From positions 62,001-126,000 of the forward strand of contig VSSA01000010.1 of assembly GCA_008123405.1 (NCBI GenBank): a stretch of DNA of 64,000 bases, read 5' to 3'. How positions within the stretch are numbered: position 1 is the first letter of the stretch; every line of letters starts with the position of its first letter. Source of the DNA: Nocardioides sp. BGMRC 2183 (GTDB lineage Bacteria > Actinomycetota > Actinomycetes > Propionibacteriales > Nocardioidaceae). Shown here one piece after another: positions 27,075 to 37,139 of the stretch. The notes below the pieces were generated by a model that saw only the letters and a program-made list of their open reading frames with translations, was not told the DNA's origin and ran no database searches. The translations under genes were made by a program, and so were the position numbers.

Positions 27075-27898
27075 GCTCGGCGATCACCGGCGGGCGCTCG
27101 GTGGTGGACAACCTCGTGGGGCGGATGAGGGCCGGCGTGATCACCACCGGACAGCTGGTCCAGCTGTCGGTGGAGTCCGTGCGATGGGGCGTCTCCGACA
27201 TCGTCGCCCGGCGCTTCTCCTGGACCGAGTTCTTCCTGCAGTGCTGGTTCATGACTCGGGTCTCGCTGTTGCCGACGATCTTGGTCTCGATCCCGTTCGG
27301 CGTGATCACCTCGGTCCAGATCGGGGGCGCCGCGAGCCAGATCGGGGCACCTTCGTTCATCGGCGCGGTCAACGGGATCGGCGTCCTGCGCCAGGGCGCG
27401 CCGCTGGTCACGTCGCTGATGATCGCCGGTGCGGTCGGCTCCGCGATCTGCTCTGATCTCGGCGCCCGGACCGTCCGCGAGGAGATCGACGCGCTCAAGG
27501 TGATGGGCATCTCTCCGGTGCAGCGGCTCGTCGCACCGCGGATCCTGGCTGCCCTGTTGGTGTCGATGCTGCTGACGATCGTGGTCGCGATGACGGCGAT
27601 GGCGACGGCCTTCACGATGGTCGTCGGCACCGGCCAGATCTCCGCCGGCACCTACATCGACTCTTTCGTCGGGCTGAGTCAGCCGACCGACCTGCTCCTG
27701 GCCGAGCTCAAGGCGTTCATCTTCGGATTCGTCGCGACGGTCGTCGCCGCCCACAAGGGGCTGAGCGCGCGCGGCGGGCCGAAGGGCGTCGCCGACGCGG
27801 TCAACCAGGCGGTGGTGCTCTCGGTGATCCTGCTCGCGGTGATCAACGTCGGACTGACCCAGGCCTACGTGATGCTGGTGCCGCAGGGGGTGGCGTGA
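27071..27898 (+). CDS. MlaE/YrbE-type permease A of mce operon 1
   Basis: A 275-residue integral membrane permease of the MlaE family, one of the paired membrane subunits of an Mce lipid importer. Five to six hydrophobic helices are visible. The conserved cytoplasmic loop REEIDALKVMGISPVQRLVAPR marks the ATPase-coupling region. The operon contains no ATPase; Mce systems use a distant MceG/Mkl ATPase. The ATG at 27071 is chosen because it overlaps the stop of the leader ORF. A GTG at 27062 would add three residues. Its stop overlaps the ATG of the next permease. Confidence 0.93.
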   Translation: MSSAITGGRSVVDNLVGRMRAGVITTGQLVQLSVESVRWGVSDIVARRFSWTEFFLQCWFMTRVSLLPTILVSIPFGVITSVQIGGAASQIGAPSFIGAVNGIGVLRQGAPLVTSLMIAGAVGSAICSDLGARTVREEIDALKVMGISPVQRLVAPRILAALLVSMLLTIVVAMTAMATAFTMVVGTGQISAGTYIDSFVGLSQPTDLLLAELKAFIFGFVATVVAAHKGLSARGGPKGVADAVNQAVVLSVILLAVINVGLTQAYVMLVPQGVA

Positions 27899-28764
27899 TG
27901 GCGCAGCTCGAGCTCGGTCGCCGCCGCCGCGGCCCCGGCGACCTCCTGGTCGCTGCGCTGGACGCGGTGATGCGGCAACTGGCCGTCTTCGGCTCGTTCC
28001 TCACCTTCGCGATCGAGGTGGTCCGCGGCGTACCGGCCACCCTGGCGCTCTACCACCGCGAGATGCTGCGCCAGCTCAAGGACATCGCCTGGGGGAGCGG
28101 CGCGATCCTGGTCGGCGGCGGCACCGTCGGCGTGATGGTGCTGCTCTCGATCGCCGCCGGCACCTCGCTCGGCATCGAGGGCTTCAACGGGCTCGAGATC
28201 GTCGGACTGGCGCCGCTCTCCGGCTTCATCTCCGCGACCGCCAACACCCGTGAGCTCGCCCCGTTGATCGCGGCGCTGGCGCTCGGCGCCCAGGTCGGCT
28301 GCCGGTTCACCGCGCAGATCGGGTCGATGCGGATCCACGAGGAGATCGACGCGCTGGAGGTGATGGCGGTCAGCGCGATGCGCTACGTGGTCACCACTCG
28401 GGTCATCGCCTGCATGCTCGCCATCCTGCCGCTCTACCTGATCGGTCTGATCGGCAGCTATCTGGCCTCGGAGGCCTCGGTGGTGATCCTCTTCGGTCAG
28501 TCGCCGGGCCAGTACGACCACTACTTCTCCACGTTGATCCAGGGCCGCGACATCTTCTTCTCGGTGATCAAGATCCTGCTCTTCGCTCTCCTGGTCGCGC
28601 TGATCCACTGCTGGTACGGGATGAACGTCGGTGGCGGGCCGCAGGCGGTCGGGGAGGCCACCGGGACCGCGATCCGCGCCAGCATCGTCTCGGTGGTGGT
28701 CCTGGACATGGTGCTCACACTCATCTTCTGGGGTGGCGATCCCGGATTCAGGATCTCGGGGTGA
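27898..28764 (+). CDS. MlaE/YrbE-type permease B of mce operon 1
   Basis: A 288-residue MlaE-family permease, partner of the preceding gene. It has the family loop HEEIDALEVMAVSAMRYVVTTR and the late PQAVGEATGTAIRAS motif, with about six hydrophobic segments. The start overlaps the upstream stop by one nucleotide (TGATG), so translation is coupled. A GTG three nt farther upstream is an alternative. It is followed after 6 nt by the first Mce subunit. Substrate specificity lies in the Mce proteins rather than here. Confidence 0.93.
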   Translation: MAQLELGRRRRGPGDLLVAALDAVMRQLAVFGSFLTFAIEVVRGVPATLALYHREMLRQLKDIAWGSGAILVGGGTVGVMVLLSIAAGTSLGIEGFNGLEIVGLAPLSGFISATANTRELAPLIAALALGAQVGCRFTAQIGSMRIHEEIDALEVMAVSAMRYVVTTRVIACMLAILPLYLIGLIGSYLASEASVVILFGQSPGQYDHYFSTLIQGRDIFFSVIKILLFALLVALIHCWYGMNVGGGPQAVGEATGTAIRASIVSVVVLDMVLTLIFWGGDPGFRISG

Positions 28765-28770
28765 TCTGCG

Positions 28771-29820
28771 GTGGCACGTGAGATCTCTCGTCACCAGCTC
28801 GCACGTCGCGGACTGGTCGGCATCGTGGCGATCGCGGTGATCGGGGCCTTCCTCTCGCTGCGCAGCAACGGCACCTTCGGCGCCGAGCCGCACGTGACGG
28901 CCGAGGTCGCGGACGCCGGCGGCGCCCTGCGCACCGGTTCGGACGTCAAGCTGAAGGGCGCCATCGTCGGCCGGGTCGCGGCGATCGAACGCGGGGAGGA
29001 CGCCGTACGACTGGACCTGGAGATGTCCGGGGCGGACCTGGACAAGGTGCCGGCCAATGTCGTCGCCCGGATCCTGCCCGCCACCGTCTTCGGCACCACG
29101 TACGTCGACCTCGTGGTGCACGGGGAGCCGTCGGCCGACGCGCTGGCCGGCGGCGACCTGGTCCGGGCCGACAGCACCCAGGGCACCCTCGAGCTCCAGC
29201 AGGCGCTGGACGACATCGACCGACTGGTCAAGGCGTTGGGACCGCGCGAGCTTGCCGCAGCACTCGGCGCGACCGCGACCGCACTGGCTGGGCGCGGGGA
29301 GCAGATCGGTCGGACCGTCCGGACCGCGAACAGCTACCTCGAGCGGCTCAACCCGCTGCTGCCCCAGGTGAAGCGCGACCTCGACGAGCTCGCGGACGCC
29401 GCCGACGTCGTCGACGCGGTCGCGCCTGACCTGCTCGACGCCACCGACGACGTCCTGGTCACGCTGAACACGGTGGTCACCCAGGAGGCGTCGCTGACCG
29501 CTCTGATCAGCGGAGGCACCCGGCTCGCCAGGGCCGGCAGTCGCTTCCTCGACGCTAACCAGACCCGGCTGGTCCGGTTCATCAACAACTCCTCTGCGCT
29601 GCTCGACGTGGTCTACGACAACCGCCGCGCCGGCATCACCGACGCGATCGCGGTCAACATCGCTCTCGGCGACCGCCTGCCGAGCACCATCCGCGAGGGC
29701 TTCGTGCAGACCGACGGGATCCTGCGGCTGGCGGCACCGGGCTTCTACAGCAGTGGCGAGCGGCCGACGTACGGCAGGAGCGATGCCGGGATGACCGCGA
29801 TGCTCGGAGGTGGCCGATGA
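28771..29820 (+). CDS. Mce family protein, subunit A of operon 1 (short form)
   Basis: A 349-residue Mce subunit. One N-terminal membrane helix (about 13-31) precedes the MlaD/MCE domain (about 38-115), which contains GSDVKLKGAIVGRVAAI, and a helical region follows. These proteins assemble into hexameric tubes carrying hydrophobic substrates through the envelope. It is about 90 residues shorter than the MceA of operon 2 and lacks the C-terminal PCL-motif region found there. It starts with GTG. Its stop overlaps the next ATG by 4 nt. Confidence 0.9.
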   Translation: MAREISRHQLARRGLVGIVAIAVIGAFLSLRSNGTFGAEPHVTAEVADAGGALRTGSDVKLKGAIVGRVAAIERGEDAVRLDLEMSGADLDKVPANVVARILPATVFGTTYVDLVVHGEPSADALAGGDLVRADSTQGTLELQQALDDIDRLVKALGPRELAAALGATATALAGRGEQIGRTVRTANSYLERLNPLLPQVKRDLDELADAADVVDAVAPDLLDATDDVLVTLNTVVTQEASLTALISGGTRLARAGSRFLDANQTRLVRFINNSSALLDVVYDNRRAGITDAIAVNIALGDRLPSTIREGFVQTDGILRLAAPGFYSSGERPTYGRSDAGMTAMLGGGR

Positions 29821-30830
29821 CCGGACTGCGCACCATCGTGGTCAAGTTCGCCGCCTTCGCCGGAGTCAGCGGCCTGCTGCTGGTGATCCTGGTCAACACG
29901 ATGAACAACGGCGTCGCCGGCGACACCCGTGGCTATACCGCTGCGTTCACCGATGTGAGTGGTCTGCGGGTGGGAGACGATGTGAAGGCCGCCGGCGTCC
30001 GGATCGGACAGGTGCGCGCGATCGATGCCACCGCCGAGGGCGCCGAGGTCGAGCTCGAGGTCGCCGACGACCAGCCGCTGCTCGACAACACCCGGATCGT
30101 GATGCGCTACCAGAACCTGCTCGGCCAGCGTTATCTCGGACTGGAGCAGCCTGCCGAGCGGGGCGCGGAGCTGGCGGACGGCGCAGCTGTGCCGGTCGAG
30201 CGTACGGATCCCGGCTTCGACCTCACCGAGCTGCTCAACGGCTTCCGGCCGCTCTTCCGGGTGCTCCAGCCCCAGGACGTCAACCAGCTCGCCACCTCGG
30301 TGATCAAGGTGCTCCAAGGCGAGGGCGGCACCGTGGAGTCGCTCCTGCAGCAGACCGCCCAGCTGACCGACTTCCTGGCCGATCGCGACGAGGTGATCGG
30401 CGAGGTCGCCACCAACCTGAAGCCGGTGCTGGACAACCTGGCCGCCCAGGACCAGCAGCTGAGCTCGACGGTGACCGAGCTCGAGGCGCTGATGCGCGGG
30501 CTCGCCAAGGACCGCGAGTCGATCGGCGACTCCATCGACGGCGTCTCCCAGCTGGTCGGCGCGACCAGCTCGCTGCTGCGCGAGGTCAAGGTCCCCGTGG
30601 TGCGCGCGACCGACGACTTCGTCGACGTGGCCGACATGCTGCAGAAGTCCCGGGAGAGCTTGCGCAAGGCGCTGCCGGCGTTCACCCGGATCTTCGGCGC
30701 CCTGGGCCGGGCGACGTCGTACGAGAACGCTCTCAACGTCTACATCTGCTCCTTCGCCATCGCCATCGGCGACGGCATCGCGATCAACCCTGCCGGCAAC
30801 GACGGACCGTGGTCGGAGGTGTGCCGATGA
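29817..30830 (+). CDS. Mce family protein, subunit B of operon 1
   Basis: A 337-residue Mce subunit. It has an N-terminal hydrophobic helix, an MCE domain with LRVGDDVKAAGVRIGQV and LGQRYLGLE, and a long helical coiled region. The C-terminal YENALNVYICSFAIAIGDG is typical of MceB. It is coupled by ATGA overlaps to the genes on both sides. The role is as one of six subunits of the predicted lipid-transfer tube. Confidence 0.92.
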   Translation: MTGLRTIVVKFAAFAGVSGLLLVILVNTMNNGVAGDTRGYTAAFTDVSGLRVGDDVKAAGVRIGQVRAIDATAEGAEVELEVADDQPLLDNTRIVMRYQNLLGQRYLGLEQPAERGAELADGAAVPVERTDPGFDLTELLNGFRPLFRVLQPQDVNQLATSVIKVLQGEGGTVESLLQQTAQLTDFLADRDEVIGEVATNLKPVLDNLAAQDQQLSSTVTELEALMRGLAKDRESIGDSIDGVSQLVGATSSLLREVKVPVVRATDDFVDVADMLQKSRESLRKALPAFTRIFGALGRATSYENALNVYICSFAIAIGDGIAINPAGNDGPWSEVCR

Positions 30831-31798
30831 GTCGCCGTACGCCGCTGAACGAACGCGATCCGTTCAAGGTGGGGCTGATCGCGCTGCTGATCGGCGGTCT
30901 CATCGCCGGCGCCGTGGTGCTGTTCAGCGTCACCAGCTTCGGGACCACGACCTACACCGCCGAGCTGGAGCACACGGCCGGCCTGCGCACCGGCGAAGAG
31001 GTCCAGGTGCACGGCGTCCCCAAGGGCGAGGTCACCGACATCGCGATCGAGGACGAGCACGTGCTGGTCACCTTCACCGTCGACTCCGACATCGAGCTCG
31101 GCGCCCGCTCGCGGGCCACGGTGAAGGTGGCCACCCTGCTCGGCACCCACTATCTCGAGATCGACCCGCAGGGCAGCGCAGCGTTGGCCGAGGACCGGAT
31201 CCCGCTGGAGCGCACGTCGGTGCCCTACAACCTTCAGGACGTGCTGGAGAAGTCCGCGGAGTCACTCGACGAGCTGGATCCGCAGGTGCTGGCCGAGGCG
31301 CTCACCGCGATGTCCGACACCCTGGGCGCCAGCAAGGAGGAGATCGGTCCCGCGCTGCAGGGCGTTGCCCGGCTCTCCGAGATGGTCTCGCGCCGCTCCG
31401 ACGAGGTGGGCGCCCTCTTGGAGGCCGGCGCGACCGTCACCGAGCAGCTCTCCGACAGCAGCGAGGACATCGTCGCACTGATGAAGCAGACCACGCTGGT
31501 GGTCACCGAGGTCACCGCTCGTCGGCAGGCGATCCACCGGCTGCTGGTGGAGACCCGTGAGCTCTCCCGGGCGCTCACCGCCGTCGTGCGCGCCACCAAC
31601 GGCAAGGTGAACCCGGCCCTCACCGACCTCAACGAGGTCCTGACCACCCTGAACCAGGAGGACAAGCAGCTCACCGAGCTGCTGCGGACCATGGCCCCCG
31701 CATTGCGCTACGTCGCCAACGCCACCGGTAGCGGCCCCTACCTGGGCCTCTACCTCGATCCGCCGGCTATCCCGGCCGACGATTGGGGGCTGCGGTGA
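30827..31798 (+). CDS. Mce family protein, subunit C of operon 1
   Basis: A 323-residue Mce subunit with an N-terminal helix (about 17-37), an MCE domain containing LRTGEEVQVHGVPKGEV and LGTHYLEI, and a helical domain. It ends with the YVANATGSGPYLGLYLD stretch typical of MceC. The open frame extends far upstream, but the ATG at 30827 overlaps the MceB stop and matches family N-termini. Its own stop overlaps the GTG of the next gene. Confidence 0.92.
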   Translation: MSRRTPLNERDPFKVGLIALLIGGLIAGAVVLFSVTSFGTTTYTAELEHTAGLRTGEEVQVHGVPKGEVTDIAIEDEHVLVTFTVDSDIELGARSRATVKVATLLGTHYLEIDPQGSAALAEDRIPLERTSVPYNLQDVLEKSAESLDELDPQVLAEALTAMSDTLGASKEEIGPALQGVARLSEMVSRRSDEVGALLEAGATVTEQLSDSSEDIVALMKQTTLVVTEVTARRQAIHRLLVETRELSRALTAVVRATNGKVNPALTDLNEVLTTLNQEDKQLTELLRTMAPALRYVANATGSGPYLGLYLDPPAIPADDWGLR

Positions 31799-32841
31799 GG
31801 ACGATCGGACTGCGCCGGCAGGTCGCCAGGTGGATCGTGCTGCCGTTGGTAGCGCTCGTCGCCGCCGTCGGCGGATGCTCGGTGACCGGCGGAGACACGA
31901 TCACGGTCAAGGCGGAGCTGGCCGACTCCGCCGGACTCTTCGTCGGCAACGACGTCGGCGTGCTCGGTGTGAACGTGGGCCGGATCACCGCGATCGAGCC
32001 GATCGGCGCCAAGGTCGAGGTCACCATGGAGATCGACGCCGATCAGCCGGTCCCGGCCGACGCAGGTGCCGTGGTGGTCGCCCGCTCAGTGGCCACCGAC
32101 CGGTACGTCGAGCTCACCCCGGTCTACTCCGGCGGCCCCACGATGGCCGAGGGCGACGCGATCGCGCTGGAGAACACCCGCACCCCGGTCGACTTCGACG
32201 AGATCCTCGACAGCCTCAACGAGTTCGCCACCGGGATCGGCGGCTCGAAGGCAACCACCAAGGCGGTCCAGCGCTTCATCGACGCCGGCACCGAAGCGCT
32301 GTCCGGTCGTGGTCCGCTGCTGAACCAGAGCATCCACGCGCTCTCCGACGGCATCGACGGGATCGCGGCGCACAAGGAAGCGATCGCCGCCACCGTCACG
32401 TCGTTGGACACGCTCGTCTCCACCATGGTGGCGAACAAGCAGACCGCCCGACGCTTCATCCGCCAGGTCGCGCGGGCCACCCAGATACTCGCCGCCGAGC
32501 GCACCAACTTCCGTCAGGCGCTCCAGGCGCTGGACCGCGCGGTGACCCAGGTCGCGACCTTTGCCGTGGACAACCGCGAGCAGATCGTGAAGACGCTCAA
32601 CGGGTCGACCACGCTGATGGAGACGGTGAAGACGAAGCAGGACGATCTGACCGAGATCCTGCGCGTGATGCCGCTGGCGCTGCAGAACCTGGAGCGGGCC
32701 GCCGACGGTGACCGACTCCCGGTCCGGATCGACCCGCTGATCCTCGACCCGCTCGGCGGCGTGCTGCAGGACATGTGCGAGCTGCTGCCCGGCGACCTGT
32801 GCGACATCCTGGTCGGCACCGACCCCGGGAACGACCGATGA
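31795..32841 (+). CDS. Mce family protein, subunit D of operon 1, with a possible lipobox
   Basis: A 348-residue Mce subunit starting with GTG at 31795, which overlaps the MceC stop (GTGA). The N-terminal helix ends in VAAVGGC, close to a lipobox, so this subunit may be lipidated, unlike the MceD of operon 2. The MCE domain holds LFVGNDVGVLGVNVGRI and TDRYVELTPVY. A C-terminal LQDMCELLPGDLCDIL segment contains two cysteines. Lipidation is inferred from a marginal motif. Confidence 0.9.
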   Translation: MRTIGLRRQVARWIVLPLVALVAAVGGCSVTGGDTITVKAELADSAGLFVGNDVGVLGVNVGRITAIEPIGAKVEVTMEIDADQPVPADAGAVVVARSVATDRYVELTPVYSGGPTMAEGDAIALENTRTPVDFDEILDSLNEFATGIGGSKATTKAVQRFIDAGTEALSGRGPLLNQSIHALSDGIDGIAAHKEAIAATVTSLDTLVSTMVANKQTARRFIRQVARATQILAAERTNFRQALQALDRAVTQVATFAVDNREQIVKTLNGSTTLMETVKTKQDDLTEILRVMPLALQNLERAADGDRLPVRIDPLILDPLGGVLQDMCELLPGDLCDILVGTDPGNDR

Positions 32842-33962
32842 GGCCCGGGGCGCTGCTCGGCGTCGTACTGACCCTGGTGCTGGGGCTGACCGGGTGTGGG
32901 CTGACCATGCGCGACGTCCCGGTGCCGGGCACCGGGGTGTCGGGGGAGACGATCGAGGTCAGCGCCGACTTCGCCGAGGTGCTGAACCTCGCGGAGGGAG
33001 CGCCGGTCAAGGTCGACGGCGTCGACGCAGGCAAAGTCGCCGAGATCAGCGTCGACGACTTCACCGCCCACGTGACGATGACCGTGCAGACCGACGCCGA
33101 GTTGCGCGACGGGGCGACCGCCAGGCTGCGCTACACCACGCCGATGGGCGAGGTCTTCGTCGATGTCACCAACCCCGACCGCGGGGCCACGCTCGACGAC
33201 GGTGACCGGCTCGGTCTCACCGCGACCACCACCGCGCCGACCGTCGAGGACGCGCTCGCTCAGGCGTCGCTGCTGGTCAACGGAGGCGGACTGGATCAAC
33301 TCCAGACCATCACCGAGGAGCTCTCCTCGGCGCTGGATGGCAACGAGGGCGACTACCGGACGCTGCTGCAGCGCACCGAGACCTTCCTCACCGAGGCCAA
33401 CCGGACCAGCGGCAGCATCGACGCGGTGCTGACCTCGCTGAACTCGGTCTCGAAGACCCTGTCGGCCCGCGAGCGCACGATCAACCGAGCGGTCCGCAAG
33501 ATCCGCCCGGCCGCCCGAGTGCTGCGCCGCCAGACGCCGCAGTTCACCGAGTTGCTGGCCGAGGTGCGGAAGTTCTCCGCCGCGGCCAACAGCACTGTGG
33601 GTGCCACCCGGAGTCAGCTGCTCACCATGCTGAAGCAGGTCCAGCCGGTGCTGGCCGAGTTCGCCGAGAACCAGCCGGTCTGGGAGGAGTCGCTGGCGGC
33701 GCTGGTGACCGGGGCCGAGGCTGCGGACGAGGCGGTCGCCGGCGACTACCTCAACATCAGCCTGCAACTGCACCTGGACGGCATCGACGCCAGCGGGCTG
33801 ATTCCCGGACTGGACGATCTGCTCGACCTGATCGGACTGGGCGGCCTGCTGGGCGGTTCGCGGACCGCTCCGGAAGGAGCCTCCCCGCCGGAACCGGACC
33901 GTGCTGAGCGGGACGGCCCGGGCTTGGGCAGCCTGCTCGACCCGCAGCAGGGAGGTGAGTGA
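32838..33962 (+). CDS. Mce family lipoprotein, subunit E of operon 1 (LprK type)
   Basis: A 374-residue lipoprotein subunit. The signal segment MRPGALLGVVLTLVLGLTGC ends in a good lipobox. The MCE domain contains VLNLAEGAPVKVDGVDAGKV, the usual MceE motif. A helical region follows, then an acidic Pro-rich C-terminal tail. The ATG at 32838 overlaps the upstream stop and fits the signal peptide, so the 21-codon upstream extension is rejected. MceE/LprK proteins anchor the tube in the outer leaflet of the cytoplasmic membrane. Confidence 0.93.
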   Translation: MRPGALLGVVLTLVLGLTGCGLTMRDVPVPGTGVSGETIEVSADFAEVLNLAEGAPVKVDGVDAGKVAEISVDDFTAHVTMTVQTDAELRDGATARLRYTTPMGEVFVDVTNPDRGATLDDGDRLGLTATTTAPTVEDALAQASLLVNGGGLDQLQTITEELSSALDGNEGDYRTLLQRTETFLTEANRTSGSIDAVLTSLNSVSKTLSARERTINRAVRKIRPAARVLRRQTPQFTELLAEVRKFSAAANSTVGATRSQLLTMLKQVQPVLAEFAENQPVWEESLAALVTGAEAADEAVAGDYLNISLQLHLDGIDASGLIPGLDDLLDLIGLGGLLGGSRTAPEGASPPEPDRAERDGPGLGSLLDPQQGGE

Positions 33963-33963
33963 G

Positions 33964-35055
33964 ATGCTCGGGCGCATTCTCGGCGACCGGCTCTACCAGA
34001 GCGTCCTCGGCATCGCGCTGGTGCTGGCGCTGGCCGTCGCCTACATCTTCGCCGAGGTCCTCGACCAACCCCTCACCGAGAGCACGGCGCGGATCAGCGT
34101 GGAGCTGGAGCAGACCGGCGGGCTCTTCGAGGGATCGGCGGTCACCTATCGCGGCGTCCGGGTCGGCAAGGTGCGCGAGATCGAACCGACCGGTGACGGC
34201 GTGCTGGCCCGGATCGAGCTGACCAGCGGCACCGACATCCCGGCCGACTCGCTGGCGATGGTGCGCAGCCTCTCCCCGGTCGGTGAGCAGTACCTCGACT
34301 TCCAGCCCGAGGACGAGGGAGGTCCGTTCCTCGCCGACGGCGACGTCGTACAGGCGGAGTCGACGGACCTTCCGCAGAGCCTCAGCTCCACAGTGATCGC
34401 GGTGAACGAGGTGCTGCGCCAGGTCGATCACAAGAAGCTGAAGAAGGTGCTCGGCGAGCTGAGCACCGGCCTGGCCGGCACCGGCGACGACATCGGCCAC
34501 ATCCTGGATCAGGGCACCACCCTGCTGGAGACCCTCGATGCGGTGTGGCCCGAGACCGAGCGGCTGATCCGCAACGGCGACGACGCGCTCTCCATCATCA
34601 CCGGCGAGGCAGACTCGCTGCGGGTCCTGGGCAGCTCGGCCAAGAAGTTCGCGGCCTTCCTGCGCGACTACGACCCCCAGCTGCGCAGGACTCTGAAGCG
34701 CGGCCCGGGGCAGATGCAGTCGATGATCGACCTGGTCGAGGATGCCGAGGAGGTGCTGCCGGGCTTCTTGGACGTCGGGGTGAGCTTCACCGACATCTTC
34801 ATGTCCTACGAGCCGCATCTGCGCGCGCTGCTGCAGTCCTACGCGCCGGGATTGCAGGCTCTCCTCGGCACCGTCCGCGACAACGAGCTGCGGATCGCGA
34901 TGATCCCCGACCGGGACCCGCGCTGTGAGTACTCCACCTCCCGTCAGGACCCGCGCGACACCGAGCGCCGCCCGCTGACCACCGACGGTCGCTGCGACGC
35001 CTCATTCCGCACGCTGCAACGCGGCTCCGCCCATGCCCCCGGACCCGTCAGGTAG
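33964..35055 (+). CDS. Mce family protein, subunit F of operon 1
   Basis: A 363-residue Mce subunit. An N-terminal hydrophobic helix at about 11-30 is followed by an MCE domain with GGLFEGSAVTYRGVRVGKV and VGEQYLDFQPE, the MceF signature. A long helical region follows. The C-terminus is shorter than in the MceF of operon 2 and lacks its Cys-Pro-rich ending, apart from IPDRDPRCEYS. The ATG at 33964 is two nt after the MceE stop. Confidence 0.92.
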   Translation: MLGRILGDRLYQSVLGIALVLALAVAYIFAEVLDQPLTESTARISVELEQTGGLFEGSAVTYRGVRVGKVREIEPTGDGVLARIELTSGTDIPADSLAMVRSLSPVGEQYLDFQPEDEGGPFLADGDVVQAESTDLPQSLSSTVIAVNEVLRQVDHKKLKKVLGELSTGLAGTGDDIGHILDQGTTLLETLDAVWPETERLIRNGDDALSIITGEADSLRVLGSSAKKFAAFLRDYDPQLRRTLKRGPGQMQSMIDLVEDAEEVLPGFLDVGVSFTDIFMSYEPHLRALLQSYAPGLQALLGTVRDNELRIAMIPDRDPRCEYSTSRQDPRDTERRPLTTDGRCDASFRTLQRGSAHAPGPVR

Positions 35056-35067
35056 GTTCCCGCACCG

Positions 35068-35616
35068 ATGAGCAACGACGCATCCCACCGCACGTCCGTA
35101 CGTGCCCTGGCGGCACTCCTGGTGCTCGCGCTGGTCGCGATCGCCTACCTCTGGGTCCGGTACGACGAGGCGCGCGACGACAACGCAGCCGCCCAGGAGC
35201 GGGTGGCCGAGCTCGAGAGCGAGCAGGCGGCCGGCGAGGAGGCGCTCGCCGAAGCCCGCTCGCTGCTGGTCGACATGACCACCTACAGCCATCAGACCGT
35301 CGCCGAGGACTTCGGCTGGCTGGACCGGATCGGCGACGAGGAGCTGCGCAAGCGGATGGCGGCCAACGTCGAGGCACTGTCCCGGATCATCAAGGACAGC
35401 GAGGCTCGGGCCGAGGGGAAGGTCGTCGACGCGGCCTCCCGGGTGGTCGGGCCGGACCAGGTGGAGGTCGTGGCCTTCGTCGACCAGGTGATCCGCGACG
35501 GCGAGCAGAAGGGCGTGAAGGTCGAGGAGCAGCGGATCAGCATGACCCTGGTCCGCGACGGCGACACCTGGAGCATCGACCGGCTCGACCTGCAGAGCGG
35601 GAACAACGCCGGTTGA
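35068..35616 (+). CDS. Mce-associated membrane protein (Mam type), operon 1
   Basis: A 182-residue protein with one N-terminal helix (ALAALLVLALVAIAYLWV), a coiled-coil of Glu/Ala-rich heptads at about 35-70, and a C-terminal SnoaL/NTF2-like beta-rich domain. This is the plan of the Mce-associated accessory proteins that usually close mce operons and stabilise the importer. It starts 12 nt after MceF. TAGGTT at 35053-35058 might give it an extra promoter. Confidence 0.85.
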   Translation: MSNDASHRTSVRALAALLVLALVAIAYLWVRYDEARDDNAAAQERVAELESEQAAGEEALAEARSLLVDMTTYSHQTVAEDFGWLDRIGDEELRKRMAANVEALSRIIKDSEARAEGKVVDAASRVVGPDQVEVVAFVDQVIRDGEQKGVKVEEQRISMTLVRDGDTWSIDRLDLQSGNNAG

Positions 35617-35660
35617 GCCACGGGAAGTGCATCGGGCAGGGTTGAACGCAGGCGATGCTC

Positions 35661-35666
35661 TAGATT
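35661..35666 (+). promoter_or_regulatory. Probable -10 element, leaderless arrangement
   Basis: TAGATT ends 7 nt before the GTG at 35674, with no ribosome-binding site in the gap. Confidence 0.45.
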
Positions 35667-35673
35667 TGGCGCC

Positions 35674-36928
<1,255 letters not shown>

Positions 36929-36930
<2 letters not shown>

Positions 36931-37092
36931 AACGTGTTGGGGAAGTCACGACCTACGACGCGCCGCCCCACGAGCGGGTCTGCTGCGTTGGTGATCGCCT
37001 CAACGATGCACCACATCGCCTCCCTCCGCCGCCTTGCATCCCCACCCGTGGATGCGACGCTCGCTACGGCCCTGACTTCCCCAACACGTTCT
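36929..37092. mobile_element. 164-bp MITE-like element with 20-bp perfect terminal inverted repeats
   Basis: Left end AGAACGTGTTGGGGAAGTCA (36929-36948) is the exact reverse complement of the right end (37073-37092). The interior of about 124 bp has no ORF and contains copy A of the dispersed ~90-nt repeat. No clear target-site duplication is visible. The left end begins inside the stop codon of the PLD gene. Both ends contain an AACnnGTT core resembling half of a KstR box. Confidence 0.6.
36983..37071 (+). repeat. Dispersed ~90-nt repeat, copy A (inside the MITE-like element)
   Basis: Shares the ordered blocks CTGCGTTG, CTCAAC, TGCACCA, GCCTCCC, GCATCCC, GATGCGACGC and TACGGCC with copies B and C. 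By eye about two thirds of positions agree once a few gaps are allowed. Confidence 0.5.
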
Positions 37093-37139
37093 GAGACGTC
37101 ACCTTCCGAGCGCCTGATCCCGCGACACGCTGTGACAGC

